This document shows, piece after piece, positions 24,358 through 31,824 of a stretch of 43,118 bases of DNA. The DNA comes from an uncultured Oscillospiraceae bacterium. Its GTDB lineage: Bacteria; Bacillota; Clostridia; Oscillospirales; Ruminococcaceae. The DNA is taken from NCBI GenBank assembly GCA_910577365.1, contig CAJTMU010000015.1, positions 1 through 43,118 of the forward strand. The letters run 5' to 3'. How positions within the stretch are numbered: position 1 is the stretch's first letter; each line of letters opens with the position of its first letter. The notes beneath the pieces were generated by a model. It saw only the letters and a list, made by a program, of their open reading frames with translations. It had not been told where the DNA came from and did no database searches. The position numbers and the translations under genes were made by a program.

Positions 24358-24404
24358 AACACAATCACCCTGCTTTTCGTTTGAGCAGGGTGATTGTGTT
24401 TTTA
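24358..24404. terminator. Long perfect stem-loop between convergent genes
   Basis: AACACAATCACCCTGC (24358-24373) pairs perfectly with GCAGGGTGATTGTGTT (24385-24400) around an 11-nt loop, followed by TTT on the plus strand. It stands 16 nt beyond the stop of the minus-strand zinc-ribbon gene and probably serves the copper operon from that side, with a weak T-run, as well as backing up the plus-strand terminator. Confidence 0.8.
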
Positions 24405-24419
24405 TCGGGGTTAGCCTTA

Positions 24420-24605
24420 TCACTGCTTCAGCATTTCGTGAATAGCTTGGCTCAGCTTTCTTACCTCATCGCTGTTCATCTTTGCGTCCTTTTCGCCTAC
24501 AAAAGTCTTGCAGACGGGGCATACTACGCCTATTTTGGCGGATTCTGGAGTGAGAGCCAGCATTTTACCGCATTTGGGGCACTTTCTTGTTACCATATAA
24601 GCCAT
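24420..24605 (-). CDS. Small zinc-ribbon protein
   Basis: A 61-residue cytoplasmic protein with two Cys pairs, CPKCG (residues 9-13) and CPVC (29-32), spaced as in a zinc ribbon, followed by a charged helical tail (MNSDEVRKLSQAIHEMLKQ). GCGGGGGAC lies about 8 nt before ATG 24605. It starts 15 nt after the stop of copA, so it belongs to the csoR-copA transcript. The four Cys may bind zinc, or copper(I) given the context. No function is known; a zinc-ribbon DNA- or RNA-binding accessory is the conservative reading. Confidence 0.7.
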   Translation of the reverse strand: MAYMVTRKCPKCGKMLALTPESAKIGVVCPVCKTFVGEKDAKMNSDEVRKLSQAIHEMLKQ

Positions 24606-24620
24606 TTTTTAGTCCCCCGC

Positions 24621-24824
24621 TTATGAAATTACTTTGTAATCCTTAGCCTCTACCGCCTTTTTCAAAAGCTCAAAATCCGTTGGCTGAGTAAGCGTTACCA
24701 CAGCCGTACCGCTTTCGTGGCTCACCTCGGCGCTTTGCACGGTGGGCAGCTCCTCAAGAGCTTTTTTGACCGCCGCTTCGCAGTGACCGCACATCATGCC
24801 TTCAATTTTCATGGTTACTTCCAT
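24621..24824 (-). CDS. copZ: CopZ-like copper chaperone from an internal start in copA
   Basis: The last part of the copA frame is a complete heavy-metal-associated domain (MKIEGMMCGHCEAAVKK; copper site M-x-C-G-H-C). Immediately before it lies AAGGAGG (minus strand, complement of 24833-24839), 8 nt upstream of an in-frame ATG at 24824. Translation from there gives 67 residues, exactly the size of free CopZ chaperones. A C-terminal HMA domain is unusual for CopA, so I read this as a copA-copZ fusion that also yields CopZ by internal initiation. Even with copA frameshifted, this product would still be made. Confidence 0.6.
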   Translation of the reverse strand: MEVTMKIEGMMCGHCEAAVKKALEELPTVQSAEVSHESGTAVVTLTQPTDFELLKKAVEAKDYKVIS

Positions 24825-27141
24825 ATTCATGTCCTCCTTGTGTTTATGTTTGATTTTTCTGTCCCGCTTGGAACTGAAAATATTGACCAGATTAAGCCGC
24901 AGAGCATTTGTTACCACGCAGAAGCTGGAAAGGCTCATTGCCGCCGCGCCGAACATGGGACTAAGCCGCAGCCCGAAAAACGGTATCCAAAGTCCTGCTG
25001 CAAGCGGTATGCCGATAACGTTGTAAATGAATGCCCAGAAAAGATTCTGCCGTATATTCCCAAGCGCTGCGCGGCTTAAACGTATCGCGGCAGGAACATC
25101 TGTAAGGCGGCTTTTCATAAGCACCACATCCGCCGCGTCGATGGCAATGTCCGCACCCGCACCCACGGCAATGCCTATATCCGCTCTTGTAAGCGCGGGA
25201 GCGTCGTTTATCCCGTCACCCACCATCGCGGTTTTTCCCCTTGTTTTCAGGGAGCGCACGACCTCCTCTTTGCCGCCCGGGAGAACTCCCGCAATGACCT
25301 CATCGACACCCGCAAGTTTTCCTACCGCTTTCGCGGTACGCTCATTGTCACCGGTTAGCATTACGGTGCGTATCCCCATATTTTTTAGTGCGGCAATGGC
25401 TTCCGCACTTTCCTCGCGTATGATATCTGCAACCGCTATCATGCCAATTAGCCGTTCGCTTTTGCAGAAGAACAGCGGTGTTTTTCCCTGCTCCGCAAGA
25501 GCTTCGGAAGCAATTTTCATATCTTCTGGTATATCGCAGTAGGTTTCCGCAAGACGCAGATTGCCTGCAATGTGTTTTTCGCCGCCCAGAACCGCTGCAA
25601 GACCGTTTCCGCGCAGCGCTTCAAACGAGGTTACCTCCCCATCGGGGGTAAAACCGTGCTCTTCACCATATTTAATTACAGCCCGAGCCAGCGGGTGCTC
25701 GCTTCGCTGCTCAAGAGCAAGAGCGGTTTTTATCAGGTATTCCTCATCTGTTCCGGCTGATGGAATAATATCCGTTACGGTTGGTTGACCTTTGGTGATG
25801 GTTCCCGTTTTATCCAGCACGACAATTTCGGTTTTACCCGTTTCCTCCAGCGAAGCAGCGTTTTTGAAAAGTATACCGTTTTTCGCACCCACTCCGCTAC
25901 CGACCATTATCGCCACAGGTGTGGCAAGCCCAAGTGCACAGGGGCAGGAGATAACCAGCACGGAGATACCGCGCTCAAGTGCAAAGCCCGCGCCCTCTCC
26001 GGCTATCAGCCAAACCGCCGAGGTTATCAGCGACAGCACGATGACCGTCGGTACGAATACCCCCGATACCCTGTCCGCTATTTTCGCGATAGGAGCTTTA
26101 GTAGCTGACAGCGTCGCTCACCATTTTAATAATGCGGGACAGCGCCGTGTCCTCCCCCACACGTGAAGCGCGGCACTTTACAAATCCCTGAATATTTATC
26201 GTGGCGGCGTTTACCTCGTCGCCGATGATTTTATCCGCAGGAATGCTTTCGCCCGTAAGCGCCGACTCGTCTACCGCAGTTTCTCCGTCAATTATGATTC
26301 CGTCAACGGGAATGCTTTCACCAGGACGCACCACGAAGATATCCCCTGTTTTCACTTGTTCTATTGGAACGGTTTCTTCTTTTTGAGCGCCCTCCGCGCC
26401 GCGCAGCACCGAGGCAGTTTTGGGCGCGAGCTTCATAAGTCCCTTAAGCGCGTCGGTCGTCCTGCCTTTTGAATATGCCTCAAGCAGCTTGCCAAGAGTT
26501 ATCAGTGTAAGTATCATACCGGCGGATTCAAAATACAGCTCATGCATATAGGTCATAGCCTTTTCCGCGTCGCCATGAAGCTGTGCGTCCGACATCATGA
26601 ATACGGCGTAAATTCCGTAAACAAAAGCCGCAGCTGAGCCGAGAGCAACAAGGGTATCCATGTTGGGTGCGCGGTGAATCATTCCCTTAAATCCGCTTAT
26701 AAAAAATTTCTGGTTTATCACCATTATAACGCCGGTCAGCAGCATTTGGGCAAGTCCGACCGACACATGATTTTCCGCGAGAAACGGCGGCAGATACCAC
26801 CCCCACATCATATGTCCCATGGAAATATACATTAGAACTAGCAGAAAGCCCAGCGACCAGAACAGACGCTTTTTCATTTTTGGAGTTTCCGTGTCCTTTA
26901 GTTCGTCCGCGCTGACAGCGGCTCTCTTCGCTTCCGCAGCGCTGCTCTTTACCGAAGCGCCATAGCCTGCCGCCGAAACAGCTTCTATTATCTCCGCGCT
27001 GTCCGCTGTGCCCTCAACGCTCATAGAATTTGTCAGCAGACTTACAGAGCAGGAGCTTACGCCTTTTATTGCTCCGACTGCTTTTTCCACTCTCGCGCTG
27101 CACGCCGCACAGCTCATTCCCGTAACGTTATACTGCTCCAT
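24621..27141 (-). pseudogene. copA: Copper-exporting P1B-type ATPase, interrupted by a one-base insertion
   Basis: Exports Cu(I). Part one (27141-26098) has an N-terminal HMA domain (GMSCAACSARVEKAV), the first helices and the actuator region (DESALTGES). Part two (from about 26102) has the SCPCALGLATP metal motif, DKTGTITKG with the phosphorylated Asp, SEHPLA, GDGINDAPAL and a C-terminal HMA domain. The frames break at TAA 26098-26100: after ...SDAVS the code continues one base later as TKAPIAKIADRVSGVFVP. Removing a single T near 26103 restores the family spacing exactly. Everything else is intact and undecayed, so the lesion is recent, a phase-type event, or a sequence error. The ATG follows csoR by 13 nt. 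Confidence 0.85.
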
Positions 27142-27154
27142 GATTTCCCCCGCC

Positions 27155-27535
27155 TTATTTCATAAGCTTTTGCAAAATCTGCACAAACTCGTCTATTATC
27201 TCGTCGTTACCGTTTCGTATATTTTCCGCCACACAGCTTCGTATATGCTCCGCAAGCAGCTCTTTGTTGAAGGAGTTGAGCGCCGCATTTACCGCTGCTA
27301 CCTGCACAAGTATATCCGTGCAGTAGGCGTTTTTTTCCACCATACCCTTTATGCCGTTTATCTGCCCCGAAATTCTGTTAAGACGGTTGATAAGCCGTTT
27401 GTATTCCTCGGGTGAGCGGAGCTTGGTTTTGCCACAGCCGTCGCACTGGTTACCGCAGCATGATTGACCGTGTTCCGATTCCGTAGAGTATTCGATGTTA
27501 TAATTGTTTCCGTCATATTTCGCGTTATTCTCCAT
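27155..27535 (-). CDS. csoR: Copper-sensing repressor CsoR with Cys-rich N-terminal extension
   Basis: A Cu(I)-responsive DNA-binding repressor of the CsoR/RcnR family (126 aa). The copper ligands are Cys72, His97 and Cys101 (YCTDIL, AEHIRSC), with the 25- and 4-residue spacing known from CsoR. The helical core begins at about residue 42 (SPEEYKRLINRLNRISGQ). The first 40 residues are an unusual extension containing SCCGNQCDGCG, four Cys in 9 residues, which may bind further metal. GGGAG lies about 8 nt before the start at 27535. It is first gene of the operon csoR-copA/copZ-zinc ribbon and represses its own promoter through the site at 27571-27585. Confidence 0.93.
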   Translation of the reverse strand: MENNAKYDGNNYNIEYSTESEHGQSCCGNQCDGCGKTKLRSPEEYKRLINRLNRISGQINGIKGMVEKNAYCTDILVQVAAVNAALNSFNKELLAEHIRSCVAENIRNGNDEIIDEFVQILQKLMK

Positions 27536-27564
27536 TTTAAAGCTCCCATATTCATTCTATTAAT

Positions 27565-27593
27565 ATTATATACCCCCTTGGGGTATTTGTCAA
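27565..27593 (-). promoter_or_regulatory. Promoter of the copper operon with CsoR operator in the spacer
   Basis: On the minus strand TTGACA (27588-27593), a 17-nt spacer and TATAAT (27565-27570), a perfect sigma-A promoter. The spacer contains TACCCC-CTT-GGGGTA (27571-27585), the classic GC-tract palindrome of CsoR; an extra AAGGGGTA half-site (27592-27599) overlaps the -35. Bound CsoR would block polymerase directly, and Cu(I) would release it. Confidence 0.88.
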
Positions 27594-27656
27594 GGGGTAT
27601 TTCGCTTTTTTTCAAATGTTCGCTCCTGAAGAATTCGTTTGTCGGAAATATGCCGG

Positions 27657-27685
27657 TTGACTTATATACTGTTATATGATATAAT
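27657..27685 (+). promoter_or_regulatory. Promoter of the leader peptide-methyltransferase unit
   Basis: TTGACT (27657-27662), a 17-nt spacer and TATAAT (27680-27685). The RNA would begin near 27692 with a small hairpin, GTATC-GAAAT-GATAC. Confidence 0.78.
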
Positions 27686-27732
27686 TCTATTGTATCGAAA
27701 TGATACCAAAAAATTGTAAGGAGTGAGGCTTT

Positions 27733-27789
27733 ATGATTTCTGTCAAATTTTTTTCGGTAAATAATGATGTACGAGGTGTAATTTTATAA
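27733..27789 (+). CDS. Possible 18-residue leader peptide
   Basis: ATG 27733 has AAGGAG 9 nt upstream and encodes MISVKFFSVNNDVRGVIL before TAA at 27787-27789. The stop abuts a perfect 10-bp hairpin, after which the methyltransferase ribosome-binding site follows within 8 nt. Position and size match attenuation leader peptides (as in erm- or cat-type control). No stretch of a single amino acid stands out, so stalling by a drug or on a specific sequence is more likely than amino-acid sensing, if it is real. Confidence 0.45.
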   Translation: MISVKFFSVNNDVRGVIL

Positions 27790-27819
27790 GCCGAGCAACG
27801 CGGTCCTTTTTGCTCGGCT
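27789..27819 (+). promoter_or_regulatory. Attenuator-like hairpin between leader peptide and methyltransferase
   Basis: AGCCGAGCAA (27789-27798) pairs perfectly with TTGCTCGGCT (27810-27819) around an 11-nt loop. No T-run follows (GTGACAG), so it is not a simple terminator. It starts on the last base of the leader stop codon and ends 7 nt before AAAGGA of the next gene, where a stalled ribosome could melt or re-pair it. Confidence 0.6.
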
Positions 27820-27840
27820 GTGACAGAAAGGATTATGGTA

Positions 27841-28554
27841 ATGGATTATAAAAATCTATTAAAAAAACTGAAAGAAAGTGAATATCTTATAAGCATGACG
27901 CCTGTTGAGCGTTTGGTGGAAATCGGTTATTCGGCGGGAATGAACAACAGCTCTGCTGTTCTGGATCTGTGCTGCGGTTACGGCGAAATGCTTAAGATAT
28001 GGAATGAGGCGTTTGGCATCAGAGGGATTGGCGTAGACGTTTGCCATGAGTTTATCGAGGCAGGAAAAAGGCGTATCGCGGAGAGTGCTGCTTCGGATAT
28101 TACCCTTATTGAAGCGGACGTTTTCAAATGGCAGACGGTCGAAACATTTGATTATGTATGCTTATCCGGTGAGGACTTCGGCGGCTTTCAAGGTACGATA
28201 GAATTGCTTGAAAAATATGTTAAGCCGAACGGCAAGCTTATTATCGGCACGCGTTATTCAAAGGTTGATAATCCGCCCCAAGAGCTGATTGAATTTGAGG
28301 GTGAAACCCTTTCGCTGATTGAGATCAATCGCATTGTCCGCTCAAAGGATTACTACATTACGTCAATGGCGGCAGATACGCGGGCAGAATGGGAACGGTA
28401 TATTATGTGGAGCGCAAAACGTCATCTTAATGATTTGAGGAAATCTCCCGAAAATCAGCTGCTGCGCGAATGGTGCGATAAATGGTACGATATGTACTTT
28501 AATTATCGAAGACCTTATGAGGGATATGTGACCATGGTGATTGAAAAAATATAA
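27841..28554 (+). CDS. Class I SAM-dependent methyltransferase
   Basis: A 237-residue methyltransferase of the Rossmann-fold class. Motif I is VLDLCCGYGE (residues 40-49), followed by IRGIGVDVCHEF (acidic end of strand 2), ITLIEADVFKW and FDYVCLSGEDFGG (strands 3 and 4), with a C-terminal helical part. The substrate is not evident; the family resembles small-molecule methyltransferases rather than rRNA Erm enzymes. ATG 27841 is preferred because AAAGGA lies 8 nt upstream, whereas the ATG at 27835 is only 2 nt away. It is preceded by a leader peptide and hairpin, suggesting inducible expression, and followed by a very stable hairpin at 28604. Confidence 0.82.
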   Translation: MDYKNLLKKLKESEYLISMTPVERLVEIGYSAGMNNSSAVLDLCCGYGEMLKIWNEAFGIRGIGVDVCHEFIEAGKRRIAESAASDITLIEADVFKWQTVETFDYVCLSGEDFGGFQGTIELLEKYVKPNGKLIIGTRYSKVDNPPQELIEFEGETLSLIEINRIVRSKDYYITSMAADTRAEWERYIMWSAKRHLNDLRKSPENQLLREWCDKWYDMYFNYRRPYEGYVTMVIEKI

Positions 28555-28603
28555 TTACAACTGTCTAATTGTATCCTATGGTTCTGTTCTTAAATATAGC
28601 CCG

Positions 28604-28649
28604 AAACCCCAAATCCCCCCGCGAGAAATCGCGGGGGGATTTGGGGTTT
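28604..28649. terminator. 21-bp perfect hairpin with GAAA loop
   Basis: Positions 28604-28624 pair without mismatch with 28629-28649; the stem contains a CCCCCC/GGGGGG block and a GAAA tetraloop. It starts 49 nt after the methyltransferase stop. A T-run is weak (TTTGGTTGG), but such a stem would stall polymerase or protect the 3' end in either direction. Confidence 0.65.
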
Positions 28650-28787
28650 GGTTGGTAATTATATGAAAAAGGTCGGTTAGCAGGTTCAGCTGAATGTTTT
28701 GTTTCATTCAACAATTGTATTATATCCGTAATATATGTATTTTAAAGGTTGGTTTTGCGAAAATTCCGTGATTTTTTGCACAGATGT

Positions 28788-28884
28788 TTAAGAAAACGTC
28801 GGTTAGATCAAAATCGACCCACTCAAACGGGAAAACTCATAAATTGACCGTGTTACGCTTCACATTATTCAGCGATTTCCTTAG
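28788..28884. repeat. 97-bp MITE-like element, copy B
   Basis: Same length and ends as the copy at 13632-13728: it begins TTAAGAAAACGTCGGTTAG, ends TTCAGCGATTTCCTTAG, and shares CTCAAACG at offset 35 followed by AAACTCA. Overall similarity is about 60% by eye, so these are old or divergent copies. It ends 6 bp from the stop of the GNAT gene at 28891; copy A also sits at the 3' end of a gene. Confidence 0.6.
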
Positions 28885-28890
28885 AAGTTA

Positions 28891-29649
28891 TTATTCCTGT
28901 TTCTTCATCGCGTTCATCTCTACCCAAACAGGTCTGAAACCGCACTTGAGCGCGATATTCCATGAATGATAGTTGGCAAGCCCCGTTCCGTAAAATGGGA
29001 TATCCCCGCGGCGGATTATCTCATCTTTTAAAATGTTCACAAGATAGCTGCCCACGCCCATGGAGCGGTACTCGGGAAGTACGTCTATGCCTATCTGCTG
29101 CCAGTGCGGAGCGTCCTCGGAGCAGCCCGCCATTCCCATTATTTTATCGCCGTCGTACGCGCAGACAGCTATCGTGTCGGGGCGTTCGGGAGTGTATTCG
29201 GCGCAGAGCGCGTTGGAAAAGCGGCTGTCGCCGTAAAAATCTTCTATTTCTTCTTTGCCGTAAAACCATTTTACGGGGTATTTTCTTATGACGCCATGCG
29301 TATCGGAGGTCTTGTCATATAAAAACAAATGATGGGAGTGATTTAAGGTATATGAGTATTTGTTCAGCTCGGCTTCAAGCGCGAATAATCTTGGCTGCTC
29401 GAAAAGCCAATGTCCCTGCTCAGCCCTTATGTATTCCCGCAAAAACGGGTGAAGCCGTTTGTCCGCGGAAATGACCGCGCTTTTCCCGAGTGTCGCCATT
29501 TGAAAAAACGGAATGTCCGCGTCGTATGCCCGTCTTCCCTCGTTAAGCGCTGATTCCGTAATAACGCTTTCGCCTTTGTCAAAATCCTCTGGAGAGCAGT
29601 TGAAATCCAGCGCGAGCTGCCGTTTGAGCAGCGGTAAATAATCATTCAT
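28891..29649 (-). CDS. GNAT family N-acetyltransferase
   Basis: A 252-residue protein whose C-terminal half (about 155-245) is a GNAT fold. Motif A is IGIDVLPEYRSMGVGSYLV, with the R-x-x-G-x-G acetyl-CoA loop; a later YHSWNIALKCGF matches the terminal helix and strand. The N-terminal ~140 residues are a less conserved extension. It transfers acetyl from acetyl-CoA to an unknown amine. The start at 29649 overlaps the end of the nitroreductase gene region (GGAG about 12 nt upstream lies within that gene), so translation is probably coupled. It is last gene of a minus-strand run that begins at corC. Confidence 0.85.
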   Translation of the reverse strand: MNDYLPLLKRQLALDFNCSPEDFDKGESVITESALNEGRRAYDADIPFFQMATLGKSAVISADKRLHPFLREYIRAEQGHWLFEQPRLFALEAELNKYSYTLNHSHHLFLYDKTSDTHGVIRKYPVKWFYGKEEIEDFYGDSRFSNALCAEYTPERPDTIAVCAYDGDKIMGMAGCSEDAPHWQQIGIDVLPEYRSMGVGSYLVNILKDEIIRRGDIPFYGTGLANYHSWNIALKCGFRPVWVEMNAMKKQE

Positions 29650-29650
29650 A

Positions 29651-30235
29651 TCATTTTCTCCATTCGGTAATATCGCGAATATCCTTGCGCGGGCGCGCGG
29701 GCGGGCTTTCCGCGGGGTAACCCAGCACCAGAGCGGCGCGCACTTCCCCGCCGAACAGCCTGTTCAGTTCCCTTTGGGCAAAGCAAGTGTTGCATACCCA
29801 CAGGCTGCCTATTCCCAGCTCTTGCGCGGCAAGTGTCATGTTCTGTATAGCCGCGCCTATGGACAGCGTGTTGCATATCTCAAATTCGTGCTCGTCCGCC
29901 GTAAGCGGAGCGGCTATGTCCGTCCCGTAGATATCCGTTATAAATATCAGCAGCGGAGCCTGCCTCATAACGCTTAAGGTATGCTCCGCGTCCGCCATGC
30001 CGGATGCGCTTTGCGGCAGCAGGGGAGCGGTCTTTTCGCGCCTTAACCCCGCTTCGGCAGCCGCGCACGCTTCCGCTTTGGCTTTCCCTTCGGTCACGGT
30101 GAATTTCCAAGGCTGGCGGTTTTTGGCGGAAGGAGCGAGACTCCCTGCAAGAATTATCTTCTCAACGGCGGCTCTTGGGATAACGTCCGCCTTGAATTTG
30201 CGTACGCTTCGGCGTGCCGCTATCTCCCTTATCAT
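29651..30235 (-). CDS. Nitroreductase-family flavoprotein
   Basis: A 194-residue FMN-dependent oxidoreductase of the nitroreductase fold. FMN-contact motifs are visible: RRSVRKFK near the N-terminus, APSAKNRQPWKF (residues ~36-47), AAIQNMTLAAQELGIGSLWV, and LVLGYP before the C-terminus. The physiological substrate (quinones, nitro compounds, flavin or dehydropteridine chemistry) is unknown. The start codon directly follows the ABC gene stop (TAA-ATG), with GGGGGA about 8 nt upstream, so the genes are translationally coupled. Confidence 0.9.
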   Translation of the reverse strand: MIREIAARRSVRKFKADVIPRAAVEKIILAGSLAPSAKNRQPWKFTVTEGKAKAEACAAAEAGLRREKTAPLLPQSASGMADAEHTLSVMRQAPLLIFITDIYGTDIAAPLTADEHEFEICNTLSIGAAIQNMTLAAQELGIGSLWVCNTCFAQRELNRLFGGEVRAALVLGYPAESPPARPRKDIRDITEWRK

Positions 30236-31780
30236 TTACAGTATCCCCCTTGTCAGTCGGCGCAGCGGTGTGGTGTAAAAAAAATTGTCCCCGAAAAAGA
30301 CGTCGGGCGCACTCTCCCCCGATATCTCACCGTTGAACAGCAGTCCGCACCTGTCAGCGCAAAGCTCGGCAAATTCCGTGTCATGGGTGACCAGCAGTAC
30401 CGCAGCGCCGTTTCTGACTTTTTTCAGCAGTTCTGAGAAATCCCGCTTAGCCGCCGCGTCCATACCCTTTGTCGGCTCGTCCAGCAGAAGCAGGTCGGGC
30501 TTGCCGGATATCAGCGCCGCCAGCGCCAGCCGCTGACGCTCTCCTCCCGAAAGATCGAGCGGGTCGTGCGAGAGAAGCTCCCCCGATAACTCGAATATTG
30601 ACAGTATCTTGACCGCATCGGCTTCGGGGATATTCCGCGAGGTCAGCTCCTCAAGCGCGCTGTCCTTTCCGAGTATCGCGAAAGGGTTCTGCGGCAGATA
30701 GGCGGGCTTTTTCGCGTAAAGCCGTATTTTTCCGCCAAGCGGCTTTATCATACCTGTCACGGCTTTGAGCAGCGTGGTCTTGCCGCTGCCGTTGCCGCCA
30801 AGCAGCGCGTATATCTCCCCCTCGCGCAGCGTAAGAGAGGCGGATTTGAGCGCGTCGGGTATATTTCTGCCATAGCTTACCCAAAGTTCCTTTACGGTAA
30901 GAATGGGCTTGCCGTCCACGGCGGAATGCTCCATTTCAGCGGGTGGATTTTCTTTCAGATAACGGCGGACGGCGAGGCTGTTTTTGCCCTCGCGCACGGT
31001 AAGGGGGGGGATTTCATCGGAAGCACCCGAAAGCGCGTAAATTCTCGCGGAAATCGGAAGAGCGCCCCGAATGGGGTGTTCTGCGGGAAGCAGCTCCGCC
31101 AGCGCCCTTGGTTCGCAGTCAGCGGTGATTTTTCCGTTATCCATGACTATAACTCTGTCGGAGATGGGCAAAAGCTCTTCCAGCCTATGCTCCGCCGCAA
31201 GCACGGCAATGCCGAAATCACGGTTGAGCCGCCTTATCGCGTCGATAAAATTCTGTGCGGATATGGGGTCGAGCTGAGAAGTAGGCTCGTCAAGCAGCAG
31301 AAGCCTCGGGTGCAGCGCCGCGGCGGACGCGAGAGCCAGAAGCTGCTTTTCCCCGCCCGAAAGCGAGGCGGTGTCGCGCTCAAAAATCGCGCTTATGCCG
31401 AAATACTCCGCGCATTCGGCGGCGCGGCGGCGTATCTCTCCGCCCTCAAGCCCTATACTTTCAAGTCCGAAAGCGGCTTCATGCCACACTTTATCCGTGA
31501 CCGTCTGCGCTTCGGGGTTCTGAGAAACGTAGCCGATAAGCTCCGCCGCCTTTCTCGGCGATAGAGCGCTTAAAGGCTCTCCCTCAAAAAAAATCTCCCC
31601 CGACAGCCTGCCGTGGGGCGTGACGCAGGGCTTAAGTGTTTTCAGCAGCGTGCTTTTTCCGCAGCCCGATACCCCGCACAGCGTGACAAAACCGCCTGCG
31701 GGCAGCAAGAAATTTACCCCCGCAATAGCGGGAGTTTCTTCTTTTGGATAGTAAAACGTAAGATTTTCGGTTTTCAGCAT
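30236..31780 (-). CDS. ECF-type transporter ATPase with two fused ATP-binding domains
   Basis: Two EcfA/CbiO-like ATPase domains in one chain (514 aa). Domain one has CGVSGCGKSTLL, ASLSGGEKQLLALA and LLLLDEPTSQLDP; domain two has LLGGNGSGKTTLL, LDLSGGERQRLALA and LLLLDEPTKGMDA, with His in AAEH and VTHD. All catalytic residues are present in both. Such ATPases power energy-coupling-factor importers of vitamins, metals or small molecules together with EcfT and an S component; neither is in the window, so the membrane partner must be elsewhere. ATG 31780 begins right at MLKTENLTFYY; a TTG start at 31852 would add 24 residues overlapping the upstream gene and has no ribosome-binding site. Confidence 0.88.
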   Translation of the reverse strand: MLKTENLTFYYPKEETPAIAGVNFLLPAGGFVTLCGVSGCGKSTLLKTLKPCVTPHGRLSGEIFFEGEPLSALSPRKAAELIGYVSQNPEAQTVTDKVWHEAAFGLESIGLEGGEIRRRAAECAEYFGISAIFERDTASLSGGEKQLLALASAAALHPRLLLLDEPTSQLDPISAQNFIDAIRRLNRDFGIAVLAAEHRLEELLPISDRVIVMDNGKITADCEPRALAELLPAEHPIRGALPISARIYALSGASDEIPPLTVREGKNSLAVRRYLKENPPAEMEHSAVDGKPILTVKELWVSYGRNIPDALKSASLTLREGEIYALLGGNGSGKTTLLKAVTGMIKPLGGKIRLYAKKPAYLPQNPFAILGKDSALEELTSRNIPEADAVKILSIFELSGELLSHDPLDLSGGERQRLALAALISGKPDLLLLDEPTKGMDAAAKRDFSELLKKVRNGAAVLLVTHDTEFAELCADRCGLLFNGEISGESAPDVFFGDNFFYTTPLRRLTRGIL

Positions 31781-31824
31781 AGCCGCATAGCTCTCCCGTC
31801 TGATAAACGACTGCTCCGCAAGAG

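Noticed and set aside
26090..26110. Programmed frameshift in copA.
   Set aside because: No slippery heptamer or downstream stimulatory structure is obvious at the break, and the position (mid-protein) makes no useful short product. A one-base insertion or sequence error is more likely.
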